A stretch of 37,026 nt of DNA from an uncultured Acidobacteriia bacterium (lineage in GTDB: Bacteria > Acidobacteriota > Terriglobia > Bryobacterales > Bryobacteraceae): positions 1 through 37,026 of the forward strand of contig CAIKAS010000141.1 in assembly GCA_903825445.1 (NCBI GenBank). Reading direction: 5' to 3'. The position numbers and the translations under genes are program-made. Under the pieces are notes generated by a model. It worked only from the letters and a program-made list of their open reading frames with translations. It was not told the origin of the DNA and made no database searches. Positions 23,103-30,198 of this stretch are shown piece after piece. Within the stretch, counting starts at the first letter, position 1. Each line of letters begins with the position of its first letter.

Positions 23103-23356
23103 TTCGCTTTCTCACCGGACTTGATCAGGTGTTCAATTCCGGCGGACTCCAGCGCTGGGTCCAGATCGAACTCCGAGCCTGCCATTTCGGTAGCATAAGC
23201 AGCGATGGCCGCGTGCCGTGCAAGACGTAGCTGGTGCTGCAGCCAGAAGTCGATAGCCTCGCGCGCCAAAGCAGTCGCCGGCGTGCGCGTTCGTTCCGCC
23301 TCAGCCCTAAGCTGGGTGTATGTCTGCTCCGGCAACGGCAAATGGAAATTCTTCAT
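23099..23356 (-). CDS. Antitoxin partner of the MazF/PemK toxin (RHH-like)
   Basis: This 85-residue protein starts MKNFHLPLPEQTYTQLRAEA, a beta strand followed by a helix, then ERTRTPATALAREAIDFWLQ, as in ribbon-helix-helix antitoxins. The C-terminal half is acidic (AGSEFDLDPALESAGIE), as expected for a toxin-binding tail. Two adjacent ATGs (23359 and 23356) are possible; the second is better spaced from AGAGAGA. An array of TGGCAT half-sites lies just upstream and is probably its operator. Confidence 0.85.
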   Translation of the reverse strand: MKNFHLPLPEQTYTQLRAEAERTRTPATALAREAIDFWLQHQLRLARHAAIAAYATEMAGSEFDLDPALESAGIEHLIKSGEKAK

Positions 23357-23376
23357 CATTCTCTCTGCCTAATATT

Positions 23377-23420
23377 ATGCCATCTTTCTATGGCATTTAT
23401 TACTGGCATTCTTAGTGGCA
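23377..23420. promoter_or_regulatory. Operator array of the MazF-type toxin-antitoxin operon
   Basis: ATGCCA (23377-23382) and TGGCAT (23391-23396) form a perfect inverted repeat. Further TGGCAT (23404-23409) and TGGCA (23416-23420) copies follow at 13 and 12 bp. On the minus strand CATAAT (23379-23374) is a -10 overlapping the first half-site. Multiple half-sites spaced about one helical turn apart suit cooperative RHH antitoxin binding. Confidence 0.6.
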
Positions 23421-23487
23421 ACGAAATCGGCAGGCGATCCAGCATTTGAATGGCAGCGCCGCGGAAACTCCCCTTGCGCATTTCTTT

Positions 23488-23495
23488 GCTATAGT
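23488..23495 (+). promoter_or_regulatory. Extended -10 element before the VWFA-related gene
   Basis: TGCTATAGT (TG 23487-23488, TATAGT 23490-23495) ends 22 nt before the GTG at 23518. It has the same form as the elements before yceD, the DUF433 gene and the dienelactone hydrolase gene. Confidence 0.45.
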
Positions 23496-23517
23496 GACCC
23501 CACAGGGGAGGTTTCGC

Positions 23518-25200
23518 GTGCGAAATCGTAACTATTACTGTCTTGCTGCTTCGCTGTGTCTGCTCGCGGTCGCACCGCGAACGCTGCTGCCCATGCTTCA
23601 GGAGGCGGGCGAGTATCGCCTCCGCAGCGACACCCGCGTCGTCGAAGTAGACGTCCAGGTTCGCGACTCACACGGCAACCCGGTGCAGGGACTGAAGGCC
23701 GGAGACTTCACCATCCTCGACAACGGCAAGAAACGCCCCTTCACAATATTCCGCGAATACAGCGTCACCTCCGCGCCAGCCGAGCGATCAGCCGAACCGC
23801 AGCCGGGCGCTACACCCGACCAACCCGCTCTGCCGCCGAACACTTTCACCAATCTCGGTGTTCCAAAACCGCCCGACGGACACTCCACCGTGCTTCTGCT
23901 CGATGCCGTCAACGGCTGGGCCGATAGCTACGGCCAGATGCACCAGGGTGTGATCGACATGCTCGCCCGGATTCCCGCTGATGAAAAGGTCGCCATATAC
24001 GTCATCGTGAAACAGATGGGCCTTGTCATGCTGCAGGACTACACCACGGACCATGCGCGCCTCCGCGCTTCATTCGATCACTTTATCCCGCAGGGCATGC
24101 GGCCAGCGCCGGATGGCTGGGATCACGGCGAAGGGCTAAGGGAGCCTGTATCTTCCCATCCGCCACCCCCGCCGCCCAATCCCCGGGCCGACACCGCGCA
24201 GGTACAACTCGCCGAACGCATGGCCACCATGGCCGTGGCAATCCGCAAGAGCGACGACGTGCAAAGGGCGTCCGAACAGGTTCGGCTTTCGCTGAAAACG
24301 CTGGCCGCGCAGCTTGCCGGCCAGTCTGGCCGCAAGAGCATCTTCTGGTTCACAGAGGGGCTGCCGCCGGTTGTGTTGTGGGGCGATGGGGCGAATAACA
24401 CGATGGACAAAGCCTGGCAGGAAACCATCGCGTCGCTCAACAACGCGAATATCGCGGTGAACACAGTGGACAACAACGGCCTTGGCGGGCCGCCGCGATT
24501 TTGGGTTGCGCAGAACGGAAAGGAAGGGTTCGGCGGCATTCTTATGCAGAAACAGATCGCCGAACAGACCGGCGGCAAGTCGTATTACTACCGCAACGAT
24601 TTGGGCAACGCACTGGCCGAAGGCATCGCCGATTCGCGCGCGGGATACGTTCTCGGCTTCTATTTGACGAAAACGGACGGCGAGTACCACACCTTGAAAG
24701 TGCGCGTGGATAAGCCCGGCCTCGACCTGAACTACCGGCAGGGTTACGAATCCCGCGACGATGCGATCACGAATACCCTGAAAGGCAAGGGCCCTGAACT
24801 CGAGACTCTGCTCATGAACCCCTCGAATGTTTCGGACGTGGGCATCACGGCAAATCTCAGCGCCGTTCCCGGCAATCCGCGGGGAACGCTGAACGTCCGC
24901 CTCAAACTCAGTCCGGACACGCTATCTCTGCTCAAGAGCCCGCGCGGCTGGGCTGGTCAGGTGGATGAGCTGTTTATCGAATTCAACGCGGCTGGCCGCG
25001 AGGTCGGAAGAGTCAGCGGAACTGGACATTTCGACGTACCCTCTGATTCGCGGGATGCGTTCGACACGGACGGCGCCACACTCACGCAGAGCCTGCAATT
25101 GCCGGCCGAGGCGGTCAAGCTCTCCATCATCGTTCGCGATACGTCCAGCGGACACGTTGGCTCTCTCACTGTGCCGATCAATGCGGCAGAACGGCAGTGA
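23518..25200 (+). CDS. VWFA-related acidobacterial domain protein
   Basis: This exported protein has 560 residues from GTG 23518, chosen because GGGGAGG (23505-23511) sits 6 nt upstream. The frame opens earlier at 23446. A signal peptide (NYYCLAASLCLLAVAPRTLL) precedes VVEVDVQVRDSHGNPVQGLK and AGDFTILDNGKKRPFTIF, the diagnostic start of the VWFA-related Acidobacterial domain. This domain is expanded in the phylum, especially Solibacter. The VWFA-like fold follows (STVLLLDAVNGWADSYGQ, 'FWFTEGLPPVV', 'GKSYYYRNDLGNALAEGIAD'). A C-terminal beta domain (about 440-560) is less conserved. The biological role is unknown. Confidence 0.88.
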   Translation: MRNRNYYCLAASLCLLAVAPRTLLPMLQEAGEYRLRSDTRVVEVDVQVRDSHGNPVQGLKAGDFTILDNGKKRPFTIFREYSVTSAPAERSAEPQPGATPDQPALPPNTFTNLGVPKPPDGHSTVLLLDAVNGWADSYGQMHQGVIDMLARIPADEKVAIYVIVKQMGLVMLQDYTTDHARLRASFDHFIPQGMRPAPDGWDHGEGLREPVSSHPPPPPPNPRADTAQVQLAERMATMAVAIRKSDDVQRASEQVRLSLKTLAAQLAGQSGRKSIFWFTEGLPPVVLWGDGANNTMDKAWQETIASLNNANIAVNTVDNNGLGGPPRFWVAQNGKEGFGGILMQKQIAEQTGGKSYYYRNDLGNALAEGIADSRAGYVLGFYLTKTDGEYHTLKVRVDKPGLDLNYRQGYESRDDAITNTLKGKGPELETLLMNPSNVSDVGITANLSAVPGNPRGTLNVRLKLSPDTLSLLKSPRGWAGQVDELFIEFNAAGREVGRVSGTGHFDVPSDSRDAFDTDGATLTQSLQLPAEAVKLSIIVRDTSSGHVGSLTVPINAAERQ

Positions 25201-25252
25201 CCTTCGGTGGCTTAGCCGCCCTGCCGCCGCGACAATTCTTCCCGGCAAACTG

Positions 25253-25261
25253 TGCTATCCT
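25253..25261 (+). promoter_or_regulatory. Extended -10 element before the dienelactone hydrolase gene
   Basis: TGCTATCCT (25253-25261) ends 26 nt before the ATG at 25288. AAGGA at 25271-25275 is the likely ribosome binding site. Confidence 0.45.
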
Positions 25262-25287
25262 CCCCGTTGAACAAGGAATCTTCAACC

Positions 25288-26199
25288 ATGGGACCCGACA
25301 CCTCCAAACGCAAACAAGCCAGTGATTTTCCGCAGGAACTGCTGGACCTCTTCCATCTGTACGCGCACGGCGAACTAGACCGACGGGGATTTTTCAGCCG
25401 CGCCAAAAAGTTCGCGGTCGGCGGTGCGACTGTCGCTGGCCTTTTCGAGGCGCTGCGCCCGAACTTTGCATGGGCGGAGCAGGTTCCGAAGGACGATGCG
25501 CGCCTGAAGACTGAACGCGTCACGGTGCCGTCGCCTGCGGGTAACGGAACCATCAGCGGATACCTGGTGCGGCCCGCGAAGGCCACGGGCAAGCTGCCTG
25601 GCATTGTGGTAGTGCATGAAAATCGCGGACTGAATCCTTACATCGAAGATGTGGCCCGGCGACTCGGCCTGCTGAATTATATGGCGTTCGCGCCGGACGG
25701 CACTTCCACGGTCGGCGGCTACCCGGGCGACGAAGAGAAGGCCATGGCTCTTTTCAGAACCGTCGACTCCAACAAGATGACGCAGGATTTTTACGCGGCT
25801 GCACGCTGGCTGAAAGCGCGTCCTGATTGCACGGGTAAGATCGGCGCTGTGGGCTTCTGCTACGGCGGCGGCATCGTGAACAAACTGGCTGTGGAGTTGG
25901 GCGCGGATCTGGCTGCGGGCGTCGCCTACTACGGCGCGCAACCGACGGCTCCGGAAGACATCGCGAAGATCAAAGCGCCGCTGTTGCTGCACTATGCGTC
26001 GCTCGATGCGGGCATCACGGGACGCTGGCCCGCGTACGAAGCGGCGCTCAAGGCTGCAGGTGCCACGGCCACGGGATACGTCTATGAAGGCGCGAATCAC
26101 GGCTTCCACAACGACACCACCCCGCGCTATGACGATGCTGCGGCAAAGCTCTCCTGGCAGCGCACTGTCGATTTCTTCAATAAGTACGTGAAGGGTTAA
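25288..26199 (+). CDS. Dienelactone hydrolase family protein, probable Tat export
   Basis: This protein has 303 residues. DRRGFFSRAKKFAVGGATVA (about 31-50) is a twin-arginine signal followed by a hydrophobic stretch, so a folded enzyme is probably exported. The hydrolase core has 'LPGIVVVHENRGLNPYIEDVARRL', the nucleophile elbow VGFCYGGG with Cys (C191), 'LLLHYASLDAGI' with Asp, and 'GANHGFHNDTTP' with the catalytic His. The Cys nucleophile is the mark of carboxymethylenebutenolidases. The ATG at 25288 is used; GTG 25252 is less likely. The tannase gene follows after 31 bp, or 4 bp if it starts at ATC, so both probably serve the breakdown of plant aromatic compounds. Confidence 0.9.
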   Translation: MGPDTSKRKQASDFPQELLDLFHLYAHGELDRRGFFSRAKKFAVGGATVAGLFEALRPNFAWAEQVPKDDARLKTERVTVPSPAGNGTISGYLVRPAKATGKLPGIVVVHENRGLNPYIEDVARRLGLLNYMAFAPDGTSTVGGYPGDEEKAMALFRTVDSNKMTQDFYAAARWLKARPDCTGKIGAVGFCYGGGIVNKLAVELGADLAAGVAYYGAQPTAPEDIAKIKAPLLLHYASLDAGITGRWPAYEAALKAAGATATGYVYEGANHGFHNDTTPRYDDAAAKLSWQRTVDFFNKYVKG

Positions 26200-26203
26200 A
26201 AAT

Positions 26204-27772
26204 ATCACCCGCATCCTCACCATCGCCGCTATGACGGCCCTGTCGGTCGCGGCGCAGCCGACTTGTGAAAGTCTCGCGAGTCTGAAGTTGCCGCACACCA
26301 GCATTACCTCGGCAACCACTGCCCCGGCCACGGCTGCCATTCCCGCACACTGCGCCGTACAGGCCATCACCCACCCTGCCAGCGATTCGGAGATCAAATT
26401 CGAACTCTGGCTGCCAATATCGGGCTGGAATGGCAAGTACCAACAGATCGGCAATGGCGGCTGGGCTGGAAGCGTTCCGGTCGGCGGGCTCGCCGAGCCC
26501 GTGCGCCGCGGATTCGCCGCAGCTGGAACTGACGATGGACATACCGGCGGCAGTGGCGCGGAATGGGCCATCGGACATCCCGAGAAACTGATCGACTTCG
26601 GGTCTCGCGCCGTGCATGAAACCAGAGTGCAGTCGCTCGCCATCGTGCAGGAGTATTACGGCAAGGACACCGCGCACAACTATTTCGTGGGCTGTTCCGA
26701 TGGTGGCCGCGAAGCTCTCATGGAAGCTCAGCGGTTCGCCGACGATTTCGACGGCATCATCGCAGGCGCCCCGGCCAATTACTGGACGCACCTGCTCACC
26801 GAAGGCCTCTGGTACGAACACGCGCTTCTGGACGACCCGGCCGGCACCATCCCGCAAAACAAACTCGCGGCCATTCAAAAGGCGGCCGTTGATCAGTGCG
26901 ACATGCTCGATGGCGTCAAAGACGGCTTGATCGAGGATCCGCGCGTCTGCCATTTCGATCCAGGCAAGATCGCCTGCAAAGGCGCGGATACGGCCGAGTG
27001 CCTCACCGCGCCGCAGTTGACTGCGCTGCGCAAAATTTACGCGGGACCGAAGAATCCCCGCACCGGCGAGCAGCTCTTTCCTGGCCCTTCGCCCGGCGTG
27101 GAAGGCGTCCCCGGAACATGGGGATCGTGGATCATTCCAGGACCCGGCCCACAAGGTACATCGGCTGGTTTTGGCTTTGCCAATACGTTCTACCTCCAGG
27201 CACTCTACGAAAACCTGAAGCCCGATTTCCGAGTGCTCAATTTCGATTCCGATGTCGCCTATGCCGATGAAAAAGCGGCGGCAGTGCTCAATTCGAACAG
27301 CCCCGATCTGCGCTCGTTCCGCGCGCGCGGCGGCAAACTGATCCAGTATCACGGTTGGGGCGACGCCGCCATCGCACCGCAGAATTCAATCAACTATTAC
27401 GAGATGGTGCGGGCATTCATGGCGAAATACCCGAATGGCCGCACCGGCTCACAGGGACCAGTGGACGATTTCTACCGCCTGTTCATGGTGCCGGGCATGG
27501 GGCATTGCAACGGCGGGATTGGCCCGAACGTTTTCGGCAACGGAGGGACAGTGGCGGGGGCCAAGTCCGACCCGGAGCGAGACATCGTGACCGCGCTCGA
27601 TCGGTGGGTGGAAAAAAATGTAGCGCCAGATCACTTCATCGGCACTGGCAAAGTAGTCGGCGATCCGGCCAAGGTGCTCACAAGACCGCTCTGCGCATAC
27701 CCGAAAGTCGCGCGCTACAAGGGCTCGGGCGACATCAACGACGCAGCCAGCTTTTCTTGCCTGGCGCCGTAA
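26204..27772 (+). CDS. Tannase/feruloyl esterase family protein
   Basis: This esterase has about 522 residues and belongs to the tannase family (PF07519). LWLPISGWNGKYQQIGNGGW, 'RRGFAAAGTDDGHTGG' and YFVGCSDGGREALMEAQRFA (nucleophile Ser in GCSDGG) are diagnostic, and HGWGDAAIAPQNSINYYEMV and GMGHCNGG hold the Asp and His regions. Cysteines flanking the active site match the family's disulfide. The first ATG in frame (26231) would leave only a nine-residue, uncharged signal. ATC at 26204 gives (I)TRILTIAAMTALSVAAQ, a complete signal peptide, and has AAGGG 8 nt upstream; no ATG, GTG or TTG lies between the stop at 26189 and 26231. Start at 26204 is therefore proposed; 26231 is the conventional choice. 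Confidence 0.85.
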   Translation: MTRILTIAAMTALSVAAQPTCESLASLKLPHTSITSATTAPATAAIPAHCAVQAITHPASDSEIKFELWLPISGWNGKYQQIGNGGWAGSVPVGGLAEPVRRGFAAAGTDDGHTGGSGAEWAIGHPEKLIDFGSRAVHETRVQSLAIVQEYYGKDTAHNYFVGCSDGGREALMEAQRFADDFDGIIAGAPANYWTHLLTEGLWYEHALLDDPAGTIPQNKLAAIQKAAVDQCDMLDGVKDGLIEDPRVCHFDPGKIACKGADTAECLTAPQLTALRKIYAGPKNPRTGEQLFPGPSPGVEGVPGTWGSWIIPGPGPQGTSAGFGFANTFYLQALYENLKPDFRVLNFDSDVAYADEKAAAVLNSNSPDLRSFRARGGKLIQYHGWGDAAIAPQNSINYYEMVRAFMAKYPNGRTGSQGPVDDFYRLFMVPGMGHCNGGIGPNVFGNGGTVAGAKSDPERDIVTALDRWVEKNVAPDHFIGTGKVVGDPAKVLTRPLCAYPKVARYKGSGDINDAASFSCLAP

Positions 27773-27793
27773 TTCACCGAAGCACTCACGCCA

Positions 27794-27985
27794 CTATTTC
27801 TTAACCGGAGCCGGAGTCTTAGCGGCGGGTGCCTTCCCGTCAGGTTGCTTCGCCGCTTCTCCCGCCCCTTTCGTATACGTGATTTTCTTTGCGCCGCCTT
27901 CGCACGTGCCGACCACAGTAGCGTCTTTCGCGGCGTCGTTGGCGACGATCTCCAGCTGGTAATTCTTGACGGCTTTGGCGTCGAT
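27794..27985 (-). CDS. Small ORF of unknown function after rmuC, possible AUC start
   Basis: The minus strand reads IDAKAVKNYQLEIVANDAAK, then DATVVGTCEGGAKKITYTKG and a Lys/Ala/Pro-rich tail ending VKK, 63 codons up to the TAG at 27796-27794. Codon use is strongly G/C in third positions, like real genes here. In this frame a TAA at 28015-28013 closes the upstream side, and no ATG, GTG or TTG lies in between. ATC (27985-27983) overlaps the rmuC stop (TAATC), exactly where a coupled ATG would be expected. It could be a real small basic protein starting at AUC, or the leftover 3' end of a lost gene. No family recognised. Confidence 0.4.
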   Translation of the reverse strand: MDAKAVKNYQLEIVANDAAKDATVVGTCEGGAKKITYTKGAGEAAKQPDGKAPAAKTPAPVKK

Positions 27986-29214
27986 TACCCGGCGGTTGGC
28001 AACTGAATGACGTTATCAACCTCGCCCTCATCGGAGGTTTCCACCCGCTTCAGCTTGCTCTCGATAGCGCGCGTGCGAACCGACGCCTGGTCCACAGTCT
28101 CCACAGCCTGGTCGAGCCGTTTCCGAATGGCATCGAGCACTTTCGAATACTTGCCGAACTCGGCCTTAACCTCACCCAGCGTCTTCCAGACCTCGCCCGA
28201 GCGCTGCTGAATCTGCAGCGTGCGGAAGCCCATCTGCAGGCTGTTGAGTACGGCCGCGAACGTAGTCGGTCCGGCCAGAATGACACGGTATTGGCTCTGC
28301 AGCGATTCCGCCAGCCCCGGTCGTCGCAGGGCTTCGGCGTAGAGGCCCTCGGTCGCAAGGAAGAGGATGCCGAAATCGGTAGTCGCGGGCGGCGCAAGGT
28401 ACTTCGAACTGAAGGTCTTCGCGCACGTTCGGATAACGGTTTCGAGTTCGCGGGCGAAGGTTTCGACACCTTCTAAGTCTCCGCGTTCGGCCGCGACCGC
28501 CAGCCGCTGATACGTCTCTGAGGGAAACTTTGCATCGATCGGCAACCACATCGGGCTGCTTCCCTGCCCTGGCAACTTGATCGCAAATTCGACTCGCTCG
28601 CCAGTGCCCGTGGTCGCGACGTTACGCTCAAACTGCTCTGGCGCCAGCATCTGCGTCAGCAGATTTTCGAGTTGCACCTCACCCCACGCGCCGCGCGTGG
28701 TGACGTTTCCGAGGACTCGCTTCAAATCACCCACGCCTGTCGCGAGATTCTGCATTTCTCCGAGGCCTTTGTGGACCTGCTCCAGCCGCTCACTCACCAG
28801 CCGGAATGATTCGCCAAGACGCGTTTCGAGAGTGGACTGCAGTTTCTCGTCGACCGTCAGCCGCATCTGTTCAAGGCGTGCGGAATTATCCGCCTGAATG
28901 GCCGCGAGTCGCTGATCGAGCGCGGTGCGGATGGATTCCAGCTCAGTCCGCTGCCCGCGCTGGGCATCGGTCAATTGCTGGAGGACGGCGGTACGGAGAG
29001 CTTCGCCACGCTGATCGGTCTGCATGGCGTAGCGCTGAAGACCGGCAGCCAGTTCTTCGCGAAGACCACGTGCGTCGTCAGTTTGCGACTGGCGAAGGCG
29101 TGCGATGTCATCGCGCGAGACAACGCCGGACAGGTCCGGACGCGGTCGCATCAGCAAAATGACGAGTAGAACAACGATAGTCGCGAGGAGAGCGACGGTA
29201 ATGGCGTAAAACAT
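27985..29214 (-). CDS. rmuC: RmuC family protein (DNA recombination)
   Basis: This protein has 409 residues from the ATG at 29214; the frame opens at 29277, but the downstream ATG gives the proper N-terminal membrane anchor (MFYAITVALLATIVVLLVIL). A long coiled coil follows (about 45-170, Gln/Arg/Leu-rich). The RmuC nuclease-like domain (PF02646) occupies about 180-370, with RGAWGEVQLENLL, 'LPIDAKFPSETYQRL', 'YLAPPATTDFGILFLATEGLYAEAL' and the closing 'LGEVKAEFGKYSKVLDAIRK'. RmuC proteins limit inversions at short inverted repeats. AAGG lies about 10 nt before the ATG, and TATCCT (29241-29236) is a probable -10. Confidence 0.93.
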   Translation of the reverse strand: MFYAITVALLATIVVLLVILLMRPRPDLSGVVSRDDIARLRQSQTDDARGLREELAAGLQRYAMQTDQRGEALRTAVLQQLTDAQRGQRTELESIRTALDQRLAAIQADNSARLEQMRLTVDEKLQSTLETRLGESFRLVSERLEQVHKGLGEMQNLATGVGDLKRVLGNVTTRGAWGEVQLENLLTQMLAPEQFERNVATTGTGERVEFAIKLPGQGSSPMWLPIDAKFPSETYQRLAVAAERGDLEGVETFARELETVIRTCAKTFSSKYLAPPATTDFGILFLATEGLYAEALRRPGLAESLQSQYRVILAGPTTFAAVLNSLQMGFRTLQIQQRSGEVWKTLGEVKAEFGKYSKVLDAIRKRLDQAVETVDQASVRTRAIESKLKRVETSDEGEVDNVIQLPTAG

Positions 29215-29235
29215 TTTCGTACTGCCTTGTTTTTT

Positions 29236-29241
29236 AGGATA
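29236..29241 (-). promoter_or_regulatory. -10 hexamer TATCCT before rmuC
   Basis: TATCCT preceded by TG lies 21 nt before the rmuC ATG. No good -35 is visible. The same hexamer serves the GntR operon, the DUF433 gene and the dienelactone hydrolase gene. Confidence 0.4.
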
Positions 29242-29418
29242 CACCCGCCACACGGGTTCTTGCTTTGCTTGTCGCACCGGTAGCTTGCCTCAGTTGCTTC
29301 TGTGCGAACATCGGCTCTTAATGCTGCCATGGCACAAGGATCTGGCGGACATCCTCGTAGTTGACCACGCTGGGAAGACACCCACGGAAAACTCAATAGA
29401 AGATGGAGCGGAAAGACG

Positions 29419-29424
29419 TACAAT
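29419..29424 (+). promoter_or_regulatory. -10 hexamer of the lipocalin-like gene (leaderless type)
   Basis: TACAAT is followed by 6 nt (cggctt) and the ATG at 29431. The rest of the interval 29242-29418 holds no gene that I can support; a small ACCCG-CCACA-CGGGT hairpin lies near 29242-29257. Confidence 0.4.
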
Positions 29425-29430
29425 CGGCTT

Positions 29431-30198
29431 ATGCTCCGTTCGGTTCTGCTAATTGCTGTTCTGTCGATGGTCGCGTCGGCTGCCGACGATCCGTTTATCG
29501 GCAAATGGAAACTGGATCTTGCCAAGAGCAAACTGACCGGCCAAACCATGGAGATAAGGGAGACGGCGGCCAACACCTACTTTTTTAAGGAAGATGAACA
29601 CAGCGACGAAATCTTCGCCGATGGCCTGGATCACATCACGCATTTTGGCGATTCCATGGCGATCACAAAGACCAGCGCCGATACCTGGACGATCGTCTAT
29701 AAACGCAACGGCGTGGTCACTATGAACACTGTCTGGAAAGTCTCCGCCGACAACCAGACGCTGACGTATACAGCCACGGGTACGCGGCCGAACGGTCAGC
29801 ACTTCAACAATAAGATGATGCTAAAACGCCGTGAAGGCACATCCGGCCTGGCTGGCGTTTGGGAAACAGCGGATGTAGAACTCAGCAGCCCGCTTGAAAT
29901 CTACATCGCACCTTATGCGGGAACCGGCCACGCCATCACGTTTCCGGGGTCGAAACAGATGGTTCGGATGAAGTTCGATGGCAAGGAATACGCCGACGAC
30001 GGGCCGACAGTCGCCGAAGGATCGACGACATCCGGTCAGCGTATCGACGACCACACCATCGAGACCACGGAGAAGGTCAAGGGCAAGGTGATGGAAACTG
30101 CCAAGGCGATCGTTTCCGCCGACGGCAAGACGCAGACGATTGTGGTCACCGAACCTGGCGACCCGACTCCTGTCGTGCTGGTCTATACGCGGGAGTAG
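29431..30198 (+). CDS. Exported lipocalin-like protein of unknown function
   Basis: This 255-residue protein has a signal peptide (LRSVLLIAVLSMVASA, cleavage before ADDPF). The mature part starts DDPFIGKWKLDLAKSKLTGQ, a motif frequent in acidobacterial exported proteins with a lipocalin-like barrel. A second similar module starts at about 140 (GLAGVWETADVELSSPLEIY), so the protein may consist of two related beta domains. No catalytic residues are recognised. TACAAT ends 6 nt before the ATG. The 3' end overlaps the convergent PEP-CTERM gene by 16 bp. Confidence 0.75.
   Translation: MLRSVLLIAVLSMVASAADDPFIGKWKLDLAKSKLTGQTMEIRETAANTYFFKEDEHSDEIFADGLDHITHFGDSMAITKTSADTWTIVYKRNGVVTMNTVWKVSADNQTLTYTATGTRPNGQHFNNKMMLKRREGTSGLAGVWETADVELSSPLEIYIAPYAGTGHAITFPGSKQMVRMKFDGKEYADDGPTVAEGSTTSGQRIDDHTIETTEKVKGKVMETAKAIVSADGKTQTIVVTEPGDPTPVVLVYTRE

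Noticed and set aside
25375-27352. Two long minus-strand frames opposite the dienelactone hydrolase and tannase genes
   Set aside because: Both plus-strand genes have clear catalytic motifs; the minus-strand translations show no family resemblance.
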